The notes beneath the pieces were generated by a model. It was given only the letters and a program-made list of their open reading frames with translations. It did no database searches and was not told where the DNA came from. A stretch of DNA of 64,000 nucleotides from Hanleya hanleyi (Eukaryota > Mollusca > Polyplacophora > Lepidopleurida > Hanleyidae), in contig JAVTVY010020477.1 in the NCBI GenBank assembly GCA_036873755.1, positions 18,353-82,352 of the forward strand, in the 5' to 3' direction. Each line of letters starts with the position of its first letter. Position 1 is the first letter of the stretch. Shown here one piece after another: positions 11,781 to 24,069 of this stretch. A program made the translations under genes and the position numbers.

Positions 11781-11872
11781 GTACTCAAATCAATCCTCCA
11801 ATTGTTATTGTGCTAGCAATAATTTGTCTTCTGACAATTAACTATGCAGATACAGCTGTGTGATGCGGATTA

Positions 11873-12260
11873 CTGATCAGCGATACGGATTTGATATTTT
11901 TGAAACATCGTATCGAGCCGGCATCATTGAAAACTGTTAACCGTTTCTCTATTGCAGGGAACTAGCCTGTTATCCACAAAAGAATTTCCGCGTGAATAAT
12001 GGGAAGAACTTTTTCTCATGGCAGTTAGCATCAATTCCAAATATGCATGAAATAAAGATTTAAGTAAACAACAAAAACAGAATGATCTACTGCAAGAGAT
12101 AAGCGGTCAACATTTTTCAATGATGACAACAAGACATGCTGATGTTCTTCAAATATAGTCCTTATTACTGACCAGTATTGCTTATCCAAAATGAATTTCC
12201 AAGTCGTTTTTCAGAGTATGATGTATCTCACTCACGCTTTGACTGTGACTGTTCATTTGA
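11873..12260. repeat. Penelope-associated 3' fragments in inverted pair
   Basis: 11873-11965 (gatacggatttgatattttt, gccggcatcattgaaaactg) is the reverse complement of 61365-61450. Sequence at about 12070-12260 (aagcggtcaaca, tgatgtatctcactcacgc) matches the plus strand of 61370-61545. The two pieces therefore form a head-to-head inverted pair of fragments normally found next to the Penelope-like reverse transcriptase. Confidence 0.7.
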
Positions 12261-12588
12261 ATACCATAGAGATGTAAAGCACATGATGTTTCGCTTATAT
12301 CTCATTTTAACAAATATTGAAGAAAGCAAGAAGAGTACACATCAAGGTTCTCTGTTGAGGAAATAGTAACACTAAATGCAGCATGCTATAACTTCATGGT
12401 ACCATAACGAAGAACAGTACCTTTTCAGAGAAGACATGGTACCGGACAATTACTTATAATTGTCTTTCCAGTTGCATGGCAATATATTGTTTCGCCATTT
12501 TTGTAAACGAGAAAATAAAGTCACAAGTCAATGACTTAGTTGCACAATCTTGTGAGAACAATGAAGATCCTCTCTGTTAGCTGATCCA

Positions 12589-12873
12589 TGACTTCAGCTG
12601 ATCAGCTACATGGGTTAAATAATTTCAGTTTGGCCTATCTGTTAACCCAGGAGATTATTTTGAACTGGCGATAGCTGACATATTTTCATGTAATATTTTC
12701 CTAAGTATACATTATTCTAAGCATAATGGCATTTTCTTTGAATACTGGACAAATATATAATATATATGTATAAAATTATGTCAGTTATCACCGGTTCAAT
12801 ATTGTCTCCCGGGTTAAAAGATTGGACAAAGTGAAATAATACAAACTATAGTATAGTTGATCAGCTGAAGTCA
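12589..12873. mobile_element. 285-bp foldback miniature element
   Basis: Ends tgacttcagctgatca (12589) and its reverse complement (to 12873). The match continues inward with reduced identity: the left arm has aacccaggag and gcgatagctgacat, the right arm carries their complements with a few changes. Each arm is about 135 bp. There is no coding capacity. Confidence 0.75.
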
Positions 12874-13545
12874 CTGGTCAGTGAACAGACAGGCTCTTCT
12901 TTGCTCTCTTAATAAGGTGCAAGTGAGCCATTGTCCGCTCAAAATGACGACCCAAGCTGTGACGTCATATAGTCAAATAATTGATCAGTTAAAACGTCCA
13001 TTGGAAGAGAACAAACTTTCTCAAATTCCTTCACTCACATAAATGAACAGAATATATATGATGCAATTCAAGTAAGCCAGTGATGTCTGTGTTTGTACTT
13101 GAAAAAAAAAATCAAATAGGCCATAAATAGCCAGGAGAATAAAAAGCGAATGAACATGGCTTGTGTCGGCCCACGAGTGATGTCAAACATACAAATCCTT
13201 TATTCACTACATGATGCATTCATGTCAAAGTAAATTATCAAACCCCCGACGGCTGAGCAGACTGGAATGACAGGTTTTTCTATTGAATAGGGGGCACGCG
13301 TGTATCGACATAACGAGGAGATGAGACTCCATACTCCTTAAATTTCAATAGGCTATGTATTCTTCAACGTTAAATTAATCAAAGGACCGGATACGGTTTA
13401 GCAGGAACTTGCATCACTAAGAGGTGCCAAAATAAATATTACGTATATGAAAGAAATTGTTCTGTTAGGTTGAGGTATATTATCTTCTTGTATTCAGTGT
13501 CCAGAATAATAGGAACTGTGGACACTCTCGTGTTCTGGCACATGT
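12874..13545. other. non-coding, no gene recognised
   Basis: Short reading frames only and no motif or strong repeat structure that I can identify. Confidence 0.5.
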
Positions 13546-13617
13546 AGGCACCGTCGTGATATGACTGAAACATTGTTGAAAACGACGTTAAATCCTACTC
13601 ACTCACTCACTCACTTG
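13546..13617 (+). repeat. dispersed SINE-like core with ACTC tail
   Basis: Contains gatatgactgaaacattg, gacgttaaatcctactc and a CACT/ACTC simple tail. Related copies occur inverted at 9851-9915, 49195-49255 and 56555-56600, and direct at 40355-40395 and 60285-60325. From memory this core is abundant in gastropod genomes. It probably represents the 3' part of a short interspersed element. Confidence 0.7.
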
Positions 13618-14600
13618 TATTCTCAGATTCATTCTCAGAGACTTGGTCTTCGGGTTTTTTATTAAATGCATCTTAGAGGAACGTATTTGTACATAATCGT
13701 CTCGAGGTGAAGTAAAATGTTCTCTCTGTAAATATATGGCGGCAGTCCAGAACCAAAACCGCCTTTGAAAAACAACTGTACAGTACCCATTAACACGACA
13801 AATATTTCGGTATCTAATTAGGGTTCAAGGCCAAAACGGCTTTGAAACCCCTTGTTTCCTTTCGGACTATTATTTTTTTCCGCCATATTTTTCGCACGCG
13901 ATAACACAAAATAAGCTAGGCCGATTTGGTTGAAACTTTCAGGGACTATATACGGAGATCTGGTGCATATCCTAAAAAGAAGCTGATTGGCTTACAGATT
14001 CGGCGGCCATCTTTGATGTACCCCGTTTCCATAAAAATCTTTAACAACCGACTCCTCTGGAACCACCAGCCCGATCAACACTAAACTTGGTATAAATAAT
14101 ATTTGGATGGGAGCAAATGCATATCTTACTCTAGAAATTGCTACACAGAACAAAAACGGCCGCCATCGACCAATCAAAATTTTCGGGATTTTCAATTCAT
14201 GGAGTTGGCAAAACCAAGTAACTAGGCGCATGCTACATGGCACGGAGATCAAGAATATCCAAAAATTATGTTTCTAGGTCAAGTGGTTTGGCCGCCATCT
14301 TGAATTTTGTGATAAAATAAACACATGTTCAGCGGGCTATAACTTTGGATCCATAAGGTCTACAAACTTCTAGTTTGCATTGTCTTCTCCATAAGATCTT
14401 CCAGAAAGATTTTTCATATCTTTCGTGGTTTCCCGCTATTCTTCAATGCAAACTGAGCAAATCTTCAATACCTACAAACATCCTTGACATTGACTGGTCC
14501 TCGTATTTCATTTTGACAGTGAAACTGCCCCTCATAAGGAAGCCAACATCTTCGCTAAACCGAACTAGGTGGTGTATGTGGTGAATGATGTGTGATGACA
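13618..14600. other. non-coding repeat-like stretch
   Basis: At 13810-13930 the phrases ccaaaacggctttgaaacccc, attttttcc and cgccatatttttcgcacgc resemble, inverted, pieces at 36230-36420 and 37190-37300 (cggcggaaag, aacgata, gtttcca). This is probably a degraded dispersed repeat. No coding evidence. Confidence 0.45.
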
Positions 14601-14619
14601 TATTTTACCTTGAAATAAA

Positions 14620-15065
14620 ATATCCCACAATGATTTCACTGAAGTTTACATTACATCACAATGTTACAGTGGTGATTACATTTCACCATTAAATACTATT
14701 TCACACAACGAGTGTGTGAAGTACACATTGGATCACCATGTTATATTAGTTATTACGCATCACAAAATATTGTTCTACGTCAAGATCTGGCTGGTGTTTA
14801 CATTACACCACAATATTACAGCGTACATTTCTCGCAACGATTGCATTAGAATCTACATATATAGCATTATCATGTTACATTGTCAAATTACATTTCACAA
14901 CAAAATACAATTTCACGCATCGATTACATCGATGTTTACATTACACCACAATGTCACATTAATTATTACATTTCACCACAAAATAGTATTTCACATGACG
15001 GTTAGGCTGAGGTTTGCTTAGAATTATCCTGATACATTAGTGAATATATTTCATCACAAAATAAT
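14620..15065. repeat. degenerate repeats of ttacatttcac / gtttacattacacc
   Basis: The phrase gtttacattaca(t/c)cacaat occurs at 14642, 14798 and 14931. The phrase a(c)atttcacnacaaaatantatttca occurs at 14678, 14754, 14888, 14967 and 15046. The spacing is irregular (about 75-155 bp), suggesting an old, rearranged short-word array. Confidence 0.65.
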
Positions 15066-15089
15066 ATTTAAAAAAAAAATCCTTATATG

Positions 15090-16080
15090 CGGACCATCCC
15101 CCTTAAAAGGTGATGACCCACTCATTGCTGATGGATCTAAGTCATCGCCTTTTATCGGTGATGTCATCTTTTTTCGACGATAGCTATCGTCCTTATTTTG
15201 GCTTCGTATTGTGAAGAAATGGGAAAAGATTAAATGAAAAAATTGTGATCTCTCACAAGGCCTATACAACGTACGGCAGGAGTATAAGTCTATATAGAAG
15301 ATGGCGTACAGTTGTTATTTAGAAATGAAAACACTCACAATTTCAACTGATAAAAAAGTAAGTAAAAACCGTACTTGATTCAATATCACAAGAAACTATA
15401 AGCAAGGTTTTGGAAAAATCATGAGGAAGTATTTTGAATATATTTTCGAGTTAAAAATAAGTTGTTTTTCTTTTTCATAATAAGTGTCCTAATTATCATG
15501 ATTATGAAAATATATTTTCCAGACCGTTTTAATTTTAATAATCTTTTTCTCAATTTGTTTTTGTGCATATCTCAATTTTAATATTGTGCTAAAATATTTC
15601 GCATTATATAGTCGACAAAAAATGCATTAACACTGATCGAGCTAGTTGTTGTTCGTATGATAAGAGCCACACATCGTTTAAGCTTTGAATTAACAGAAGG
15701 TTTAGTAAATCCTATAGTTGAAACGAAAACTTCTGACACTCAACACTTTGGCTGAAACGTATTCTGGCCTGGGTGGGTTGGATGTGACAGGGCGTGGCGG
15801 ATCTGACAGGATGCCTTGGTGATACGACACAAAAATATTTAAGCATGACGTTTTAGGACCTTATAACTCGCCACACACAGCCAGTATAATGGTGATGACC
15901 CATGATCTTTTGTCTAGTTTGTGATAACCACCATTTGATAGTGACGGGACATGTGGATTACTAGATTTCACCCCTAAAAAGGTGATGAGGTAAATTCATC
16001 CGCTCCAAATGGTGATGAACATAACCAATAAATGGTGATGAAAATGGATCATCAACGATAAGGCTGATAGCCACTGAGTG
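15090..16080. repeat. GGTGAT-word element, two blocks
   Basis: Block 1 (about 15090-15175) has aaaaggtgatgac and catcgccttttatcggtgatg. Block 2 (about 15885-16080) has aaaaggtgatgag, aaatggtgatgaac and aaatggtgatgaaaatgg. The same word family builds the element at 63503-63772. The 700 bp between the blocks has no recognised feature. It may be one disrupted element or two. Confidence 0.55.
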
Positions 16081-16089
16081 GTCAATTTA

Positions 16090-17180
16090 GCCCATCGCCA
16101 TGAGAGGATAGTATAGCAATCACCAAATAGAAGTGAAGATGGGAAAGGGTGTCTCTATATTGAATCACATTTTCTCTGGGCGTGATATTGACTTCAGTTT
16201 GAGTCAATTGCATGGGTGGGTTAAAAAAACTTATATTATAATATAGTATTATAATAGCACTACCTTGAAATGTTTCAACATCGTACACATTGCTACATTA
16301 CTAAAAAAAATAGTGTTATACGATTATTCAAATGACAAAAAAAAAATAATAAAAAATCCTCTAACATTACTCAGCTTTCCGTCTGGTTAAAAGCTGTCGA
16401 TTGTTAGCTGGATAGGACTAATAGCTTAACTATAGTAAAAGATCGTGCCAGAACCGTAACAAATGATAGCAGAGGGCCTCTCATCTGGCACCGGAAATTC
16501 CATCGTCTTCTAGGACTGAATGAATGAGAGTTGAGAATGCGGGGAATAGACATGAACACTAATGTGATCAATCAACGACCATAATTTTCACTCCCGGTTG
16601 AGCAATATAACCAATCAATATTCACAGAAATGACACCTCCGGTTCGTGCAGTCAGTGTTTCTGGTAGGAAAGCCTCTCGTTTTCTCAAGAAAACTGGTAC
16701 GCTCATTAAATCAACATAGGTCATATACATCTCTCATTCCTTGGGCAACAAGGGACGCCAGACCGGTCGTCGCTGATTTATTGAGTGTACAAAAAAAGCA
16801 ACGGGGGTTGAAATCAGACGGCCGCCATTCATATTTGTGTTATTTCCACTGCGTGAGTGTGAATGAGGGGGATAAACGGTCGCCAATCCCGTGAGCTATT
16901 CGGGTCAATTTTACAACCCACGGAATATATAATGCATGCGATATAGATGGCGATAATTGCAATCAAATTTTTGGGAAATGTTGTGTGGGATGCTGGATTT
17001 GCACCGGTTTATTTATTGGATATATCTCGAATAGAATCAGCTAATGGGGCCAAAGGTTGCATGTAATTTCGTAATTTACTCATCATACGCTATAGATCCT
17101 GAGGGACTAATGTCTGAGTAAATGAACCGTATACAAACAATTAAGCATACTGTCGGTTATATATATCGCGAAACCAGTTA
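16090..17180. other. non-coding, no gene recognised
   Basis: AT-rich with poly-A runs near 16302 and 16338. The reading frame at 16646-16894 carries no recognisable motif. Confidence 0.5.
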
Positions 17181-17184
17181 ATCA

Positions 17185-17345
17185 ATTGACATTTCGAGTT
17201 ATTAAGTCGGAATTTCGAGATATTTTGAAGTAGAAATGTTGAGTTCTTTAACCCAAATTTCGACTTAATAACGCAAATCCCGATTTAGTATTCAGAAAGA
17301 TCTCGAAATTTCCACACAATCTCTAAATTTTGACTTAGTGACCCC
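17185..17345. repeat. short-word array of cgaaatttcg / ttattaagtcg
   Basis: Reads as alternating pieces such as ttcgagttattaagtcg, aatttcgagat, aatttcgacttaataacg and tctcgaaattt, on both strands, over about 160 bp. It belongs to the same structural class as the arrays at 52020 and 58980 (ttattatgtcgttataacg), but the word differs. Confidence 0.6.
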
Positions 17346-18547
17346 TAGACGCTTCCGCACTCGATATTACAGATTGAGATCTAGTAGAGGAGCAACCTCC
17401 CCACAGCGCATGCTCCATTTCGCAGGCTCCATTACCATCCCTGCCACCAATAGCGGAAGTTGACCTTTACTACGTTGCTATGACGTATAGGAAAAACCAA
17501 TCAACGCACGGTTCAGTTTGAATACAGCCGAACAACTCCTTTAGTGTTGCACATGAGCGAACTACTTTTCATATTGTCTGTCCAGATAAACAGGGAAAAT
17601 TATCTCCAGATCATTCTTTTTAACGCTAGGTCAACGGAGGTATTATGTAGACTTGAAAAATAATCGAAATGTTCGGTAAACATCTATTTTACTATATATG
17701 ATGTCACTTCCGGCGATGTGCGCGAAGGCCCCGAATCCGGTCCAAAAATCTGACTGGTGGCTGGGGTGTTATTAGACCCCCAGCGAGGTGGTTGGTAGAG
17801 GAGGGGTATGTAGATCGATGTAGGGCGTATAGAAAGCATTTTTATGACATCTACTGTCATTGTGGTGTATGAAAAGGTTGGAAATAATTATATTCTTGAA
17901 AATAAAATTATATGATGACAACAACAACAACATCGACGAAGACACCCCTTGCCACCCAAGTCACTGTGTTGCAGGACCATCGCGAAGTTGACCTTTGACC
18001 TGTTTGACCGTTGACAATTTCAGTACCTCTCATGCCACCTCTCACTCGTGTATCCTCTGAAAGAAATTATTTTGATCGTAGATGATTTCCTGATTTTTTG
18101 GATCATGGCCTTTGACCATTGCATCGGTTCTCCCCTCACAATCGAAGTAAACCAAGATGGTAAATCAGGGGAATACCATCTAGACGCTATGAAAAATTCG
18201 TGCGAAATGTTCGTCGATATTCTATGAGATCTCATAACAAGCCAATCACGACAAGTTCTGCTTTTTCACTTTGACAGTGATTGACGTTTAGTCCAGGGAT
18301 ATTAACATGTTTTGATATTTTCTACCGCCTAACAAAGCCAGGCTTTTCGGCGGAAGTAAGCCCTTTCATGTTCACGCACACTGTCTGGAAATGTTGCCAT
18401 ATTTGGATACTGTTTCCCGGTAATGTTTACTTTCTTGGTAGACGTGATACCGTGTGTCAATAATGTGGGTGTGATTTTAAAATTGTTTCACCAAGCTAGC
18501 TACCTGATTGGCTAATAAATGTAGTTGAGAATTATTTAGCCCTGAAG
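17346..18547. other. non-coding with fragment of the ACCTTTGACC repeat
   Basis: At about 17985-18120 the phrases gttgacctttgacctg, ttcctgattttttgg and ggcctttgacc match the repeat family that fills 31740-33350. The rest shows no gene. Confidence 0.55.
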
Positions 18548-18579
18548 TCAGATATAATATTCCTTGATATTATATCTGA
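18548..18579. repeat. perfect 13-bp stem hairpin
   Basis: tcagatataatat and its exact reverse complement are separated by six bases. A terminator role cannot be assumed in a eukaryote; it is noted as structure only. Confidence 0.5.
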
Positions 18580-18752
18580 GTTTACTGAGATTGTTCCCCT
18601 CATATCCACTTGCAAAACATTGCGATTCTCGTTAATTTCTTATGTTTATGCCATAGTGACCTTGTCCTTTAACCGCCCCGTGGGGCTTCCGGGGATTGAC
18701 CTGGGATGTCGTTATGCACACCGCAGGTCATGGACGTTTTATACAGTCGATA

Positions 18753-19785
18753 TAAAACAATGTTCAGCAGGCTTCTAAGGGTTTTTATAGTGTACTTCGA
18801 AGATCAAAAAGTTTAAATTTGTCACTAGATTGCATTTTGAAATTATATGACGTAATTGTAAAACCGATACTTATATATGGCTGTGAAATATGGGGATATG
18901 AAACCCTTTCGCTCATTGAACAAACAGAGATCAAATTTTTAAAACAAATATTAGGCTTGCGGACTAGTACTCCGACGTATATGGTATATGGAGAAATAGG
19001 GTAATATCCAATTACAATATCGATCTATTCCAGAATGATTAATTACTGGAGTAAATTAATAAGTGGGAATTGCAATGCTACTAGTGTTCTCATGTATAAA
19101 CTCATTTTTGGACAATTTGGTACTGTATCTTATTTCTTATATATGGCTGAACCAGTCGGTTTCAAGTTTACGGTGGTTAAAGGCTGCAATTAATCAGAAA
19201 TTAAAAGATGTATATTACCAAACCTGGCAAGACCAAATAAACAGTTCTTCCAAAGAAATTTTTTACTCGGCAATTAAAAGTGAATTTGGATATGAACATT
19301 ATCTGAATATTTGATCCTTTAAACAAGCTAAAGTTATGCTGAAATTTAGAACCAGTAATCACCATTTACCTATTGAAACCGGCCGGTGGAAGAATATCCC
19401 CAAGGAACAAAGGTTATGTACTTTATGTAAGGCGGAAGTCGGGGATGAATATCACATGATTATCAAATGCAAAGCTCTTCTGGGTAAACGTAAAGAATCA
19501 TTACCATCTTATTATTGTATAAGACCAAGTGTATATAAGATGGTACTTTTATTTTAGTCACATAAACTAACGGTACTAAGACGTTTAAGTAAGTTCATTG
19601 GTAGTTTAAGTAGTTAAAAGTAAATTACATCACCCGAGTATATCAACTTGTACCAGTATAGTTCTTATTGTTATTCCTCCTGATCTAAATCTTCTTATTC
19701 ACCGCCATAATTTCTTAATTAACAAATCTGTTCATCATATGCCCTGTGCAGTGGCCTGATTGAATAAAATAAAAAATAAAAATCT
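18753..19785 (+). pseudogene. 5'-truncated LINE, reverse transcriptase C-terminal part
   Basis: The reading frame from about 18760 gives LNLSLDCILKLYDVIVKPIL, IYGCEIWG and, further on, TYMVYGEIG, matching the region after the polymerase core in the LINE at 33.4-35.1 kb (KMVKPILLYGSELWG, MFIYGELD). After frame breaks, 19336-19557 gives HHLPIETGRWKNIPKEQRLC and a Cys/His-type C-L-C..DEYH..C pattern like that in the larger copy. It ends in an A-rich tail (aataaaataaaaaataaaaa) near 19765-19785. Several stops and frameshifts show it is dead. No polymerase domain remains, as expected for 5' truncation. The divergence from the 33-kb copy suggests a related but distinct subfamily. Confidence 0.85.
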
Positions 19786-19793
19786 AGGATTCT

Positions 19794-19905
19794 GCTGGTG
19801 GACTGTCAGTCCCCGAGGCCCTCCCTCTGTAGCCCCTCTGTACATGTCATTCGACAAATATATGTAGCTTTATTGTTTTGGTGGGAAATTTAAGCCGTAC
19901 GACTG
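19794..19905 (+). pseudogene. degenerate copy of the 119-nt exon-like segment
   Basis: Similar to the exon-like segments at 42651-42769 and 43165-43283, here on the plus strand (gattctgctggtgg, ctgtacatgtcattcgacaa, ttgttttggtgggaaattt). It carries a TAG in the conserved frame and an inserted stretch, so it is not functional. Confidence 0.55.
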
Positions 19906-20900
19906 TAACAGAGGTCTGTTACGGTAAATGATTTTCAGGCGAGGTGACTCGTAAAACTTGAAGAACGTTTACAGATATTAAATTACAGCGAAACATAGAA
20001 ATTGCCTATCCAAGCTTGAACTTGGACTTATATAGAGAATGCGACGTAAAGGTGCTGTATGACTAACAACCTATTAATATAGGTTGAGACAGAGCAATAA
20101 ATACACAAAGAACAAATGAACGGAATAAAACATGTTACAAATCACAGCGTATTCGGAGGTAGGGGAGATTGGGGTACAGTTTAACATGGGGCACAGTGAG
20201 ACTAGCTAAATAATATGTTGTAGAGATAGCTTTATACGCTCGTTAATGTTAATCCCTGGTATAGTGAAATAGATCGTACATGCCAGTCGATTGCCTCATC
20301 CGGGTTACTTCCGAGGCAACTGCTCTAAACCGGTTTTGGCCCGAGGCTAGAACTTCGGAAATCTCCGGTGCATGCTCTGAGATCGTCAGACTGGGTTGAG
20401 ATTTAGAACGAACAAGACGCATATATAGAATTCGGGCTGGTTGGAGGGAAGATTTTAATGGGGGATATTGTAGGCCTATATCGTGCTAGGTGTTGCTAGG
20501 CGGGGCGCACCTATTTCTACGACATCTGGCGTCAGTTTATAAAATTAACTTGTAACGGTTGAGAATTTACGCCTTTGAACCAGACTGTGATAAATTCCCG
20601 GTAAACAAACGCGGTGTGGAAGTCGGCAATTTGTCCTCTCACTTCGCGTTCCCCACCTTCCCTGTTTTCTTGGCCGGCTTTGCACAGGTTGAGTGTATGC
20701 ACGTAGAATTGTTTTACCGGGAGTCGGTCATCCTGATATTGGGCTATTCTGGTCGGGATAATTCTGTATAAATCCTTTCATGGCTGGCAGGCTGTGTATT
20801 GTGTTAGACAGGTTTTTTTGTCTCGGCTGATAGGCTAGCTACGCGATGTTGAAGTTTGACTGTATGATCACATCGGTCTGTGTGATATACATGTAGGGGT
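19906..20900. other. non-coding, no gene recognised
   Basis: Contains ggggtacagtttaacatgggg near 20171, loosely like the ggggcacactgggaca tandem at 28217. gagaatttacgcctttg at 20561 matches gagaattcacgcctttg at 26940, on the other side of the gag-protease element; it could be a border or terminal-repeat remnant, but I could not extend the match. Confidence 0.4.
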
Positions 20901-20924
20901 TGGTTAACTGTTTTCCCCGTCTTT

Positions 20925-21365
20925 TGTCATGAAACTAGTCGTGTGTTCAGTTCAGTCCACGCTATCAAATATTTTTCTGGTGTATAGCCGGCTGAGCTAG
21001 CCAACATTTCTCGTAAACAGTGCATCGGTTGTATGCATTCAATAAACTTCTTCTCGCTGTATATACAGTACGCGTATTATTAAACCGTGATAGGCGCGCT
21101 GTGTTATAGTACGGCCAATGCGGTATAATTTAGCACTGTCAACAGCATATATAGATCTGTGTAATGTGGCAATTAATTGTTTCGCCTCTTTGTGAGACTT
21201 GATATGCTCAATTCAGTCCGTGTTATTAAATATATTCCTGGTATTTAGCCAGTTGAACTAGTCAACATTTCTTGGGAATAGTGTATTTACTCTATTCATT
21301 TATTGCATTTGGTGTCGTCGTACATACAGCATTATTGTCCTGTGATAAACGCGAAGTGTTATTAG
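20925..21365. repeat. diverged direct tandem duplication, period about 265 bp
   Basis: 20930-21115 and 21195-21365 align over about 175 bp: cagttcagtccacgctatc against caattcagtccgtgttatt, agctagccaacatttctcg against aactagtcaacatttcttg, and taaaccgtgataggcgcg against tgtcctgtgataaacgcg. It lies upstream of the gag-protease element and may be part of its 5' non-coding region. Confidence 0.6.
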
Positions 21366-22836
21366 TAGTGGCATTTTGGCCGTTCGTGGTCAATAGATTG
21401 GTAAAAACCGGACAAATTGGCTAATATGGAATAATTTGAGCCTGGTAGGGTTATACAATTTTCAAATATTTTTACTGGGTTATCATATAGAGCTTGTATA
21501 TTGGGGAGATTAACATTTTTATGGAAGTTTTTGTCCATTGTCACTCCAGGTGTTACTGTGTGGTGTTGTCTATGTGTTTCTGTACGATTGAATTGTATTG
21601 TTTCTGAGATTGACTTTTGTGTGAGATTTCTACTATGTGTTAGCATTGATGGGTCTTTGGATTGGGATTGGAGATTTTGTCGACGTTTATGAGAAATCTG
21701 TAGTTGGAATACAATTGGGCGTTGGAATACAATAGTAAATGCTCAGATTGTTCGCGGGTCAATGTGACGTTGTCTTCTGCTAACGTTTTTCCCATCCTGA
21801 TAAAAGGGAAACCCGTTTTTTCTTTGTGTTTCAAGATATATATTTTTTTTGAACGGTTGTCCCTAATTTGCGTAGTTCCATTTATGTGGTGGTATTCGTG
21901 ATATTCCAATTTGTCGGCTCTCAACTGGTCGGCTAAATAATATATATATATTGCCTACATTTTGGTTGTACAATACATGATTATGATTGCTCAGTTGACA
22001 ACTTGGGGCATTATCAGTCATGCGAGTCACATTCATGGCGACACCATGGTGTTGTCGCTGCCATATATTATAGTATTCATGGCAAAGCCATGGTGTTGTC
22101 ACTGCGACAATAGTAATCCGACTTCCTTCAATCCTTTTGAATTGAGTTAATAATTTATATATCCTGTCTGTTTTCTCCCTTCTCTTGGATCAGTTTAGGA
22201 AATTAAGCTATGAAATTTAATTGAATGGGAACTGGTCTATGCTCATCATTGAGGGGTCTGAATGATAGACTGAACGATGTTCATGATGTTGAGCTCGAGA
22301 CAGACTATTTCCTGTTTGTATTTGAACAAATGCAATTATCATTTGGCTCCTCGATGTGGTCGAGTTTAAAATCTAGTTTCCAGGCACGGGAAACTGTGTT
22401 AATTTAAGATTTATTTATGTTGAACACACGCCTTATTCATGATTAGCCGTAAATTGAAATAGTGCAAGATTAACAGAGAAGTTGTAACAACGTGTTGACT
22501 GTGTGGTAACGCGTGTTGCACTTGTTCTGGAGATGGGTCTTGTTCTCTTTCTTTCTCGCTAATAGATATGGCTGATTATTCAAACTAGAATACGTTGACT
22601 GCGTTAACGCGCGTGCATTAGGTTCAATTAAGTGTCTCATTATTTTGAGCATGCATATGTTTAAATATTTTTCATTCACTGAGTATGAGGAGTTGGCACT
22701 GCTATTTATTTTGATGTAACATTTGGTGTTTTGTAGTGGACATACCAATGTGGGCTTTCATTTGCTTCAGTGGGTTTCTAGGAGGAAACTCACTGAAAGT
22801 CTTTGATATATTTGAATTTATTTGACTAGATTTTGA
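21366..22836. other. presumed 5' non-coding region of the gag-protease element
   Basis: T- and G-rich sequence without convincing coding frames. The phrase ccatggtgttgtc occurs at about 22043 and 22089, the first within a palindromic context (catggcgacaccatggtg). No terminal repeat pair could be established by eye. Confidence 0.4.
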
Positions 22837-24069
22837 TTGGGTATTCCTTATTTTTTTTTTTTGAACTTGTTTGCATATACCGTATATCGTTCCACTTTTG
22901 TTAACATGGCAGATTTAGGGCCCATTGATGTGTCCGTGGCTACAGAGGAAGCGCTGCAAAAATTGAAAGGGGTGGGAAGTAGTCGAAGTGCACGTGTGGT
23001 AGCCTTGCAGGAAGAGTGCAGGTTGCTTAGTTTTAAGCATTTTATGCAGGCGACTCAGTTTAGTGCCGGGCATATAGCCGATCTAGTGCTAGAGGGGCAG
23101 ATTATAGGTTTAGACTTGTCGGGAAGTCCGGAATACATTAATGCTTTAGTTGACCGTCGTCTTGAAGAAATCATTGGATCATGGAAAGTTGGAATAACGG
23201 GCCATGTAGATGCATTGGATGTAGAAATGGACCAGTTGCATGATAATATCAAGGAATATGAGATTCATTTGGGACAACTGGATGAAAAGATAGATAATTA
23301 TGGACGCCAATTGACCCAAGTGGATACTAACGTAGGACAGGTGGATGTTAAAGTTGACCAACTAGGTCAACAAGTAAATACTCAAATAGGTCAAGTTGGT
23401 GGTAAGGTGAAGCAAGTTGATGATAAGATGGAACAAGTAGGTTTAGATATGAGAACTGTTGTTACATTGCTTTGTGCCCCAAGCAAGATTTCATCACATG
23501 CGACGTCTGGACGGTCAACGGGGGACGCTGGTCAGGCGGACCCAACTCCTGTTGTTGTAAATAATAGACCCGAACAATTGATTGAGGGTGGAGGAGAGAC
23601 TACAAATCAGTTGAATGCAGCCCCTGTTCAACAAAATGGACCGCATGTTCAAGTAAATGCACCAGCTGCCCTTCCCGACTCCCCATGTCCACTAGATCTA
23701 AATGGAACAGCAGGACTGGACGCTGGTCTGGCTAGGGATGTAAATAATGGATTTCATCAGTTACCGCCCAGTGACCACACTTCAGCTCCGAACTTCCAAT
23801 GCCCAGTAAATAGGAATGAATTGTTTTTAGACAATGCTATGGTAGGGGGACAATATCTTCAAGGGGATATAGATAATGGGAATCTGGCCGATGTGTCCGC
23901 TACTGATACAGAGGGGGAGGTTGAGGCCTCTCCTAGTAAATGTAGCGAATGCTCGTCCAGATCGAGATCAACCGAACGACATGTATCCCGAGAACGCTAC
24001 CGTAGCCAAAGTCCCCGGCTTCCCAAGACGCGGATATTCTCTAATGGACGACGGCTGGATTATGAATGA
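22837..24069 (+). CDS. retroelement gag, N-terminal part with coiled coil
   Basis: The frame opens at 22837, but the likely start is the ATG at 22906 (context aacATGGca, residue 24), which gives MADLGPIDVS. The N-terminal 70 residues are basic and helical-looking (LQKLKGVGSSRSARVVALQE). Next comes a long coiled-coil-like stretch with about 7-residue periodicity (QVDTNVGQVDVKVDQLGQQV and neighbours), then a Pro/Asn-rich linker and an SR-rich tail (CSSRSRSTERHVSRERYRSQ). Gag proteins form the particle that packages retroelement RNA in the cytoplasm. The frame ends at 24069 inside a 61-bp segment shared with two unrelated loci; the capsid-type domain continues in the next frame. A host gene derived from gag is possible, but the broken frame argues against present function. 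Confidence 0.65.
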   Translation: MGIPYFFFLNLFAYTVYRSTFVNMADLGPIDVSVATEEALQKLKGVGSSRSARVVALQEECRLLSFKHFMQATQFSAGHIADLVLEGQIIGLDLSGSPEYINALVDRRLEEIIGSWKVGITGHVDALDVEMDQLHDNIKEYEIHLGQLDEKIDNYGRQLTQVDTNVGQVDVKVDQLGQQVNTQIGQVGGKVKQVDDKMEQVGLDMRTVVTLLCAPSKISSHATSGRSTGDAGQADPTPVVVNNRPEQLIEGGGETTNQLNAAPVQQNGPHVQVNAPAALPDSPCPLDLNGTAGLDAGLARDVNNGFHQLPPSDHTSAPNFQCPVNRNELFLDNAMVGGQYLQGDIDNGNLADVSATDTEGEVEASPSKCSECSSRSRSTERHVSRERYRSQSPRLPKTRIFSNGRRLDYE

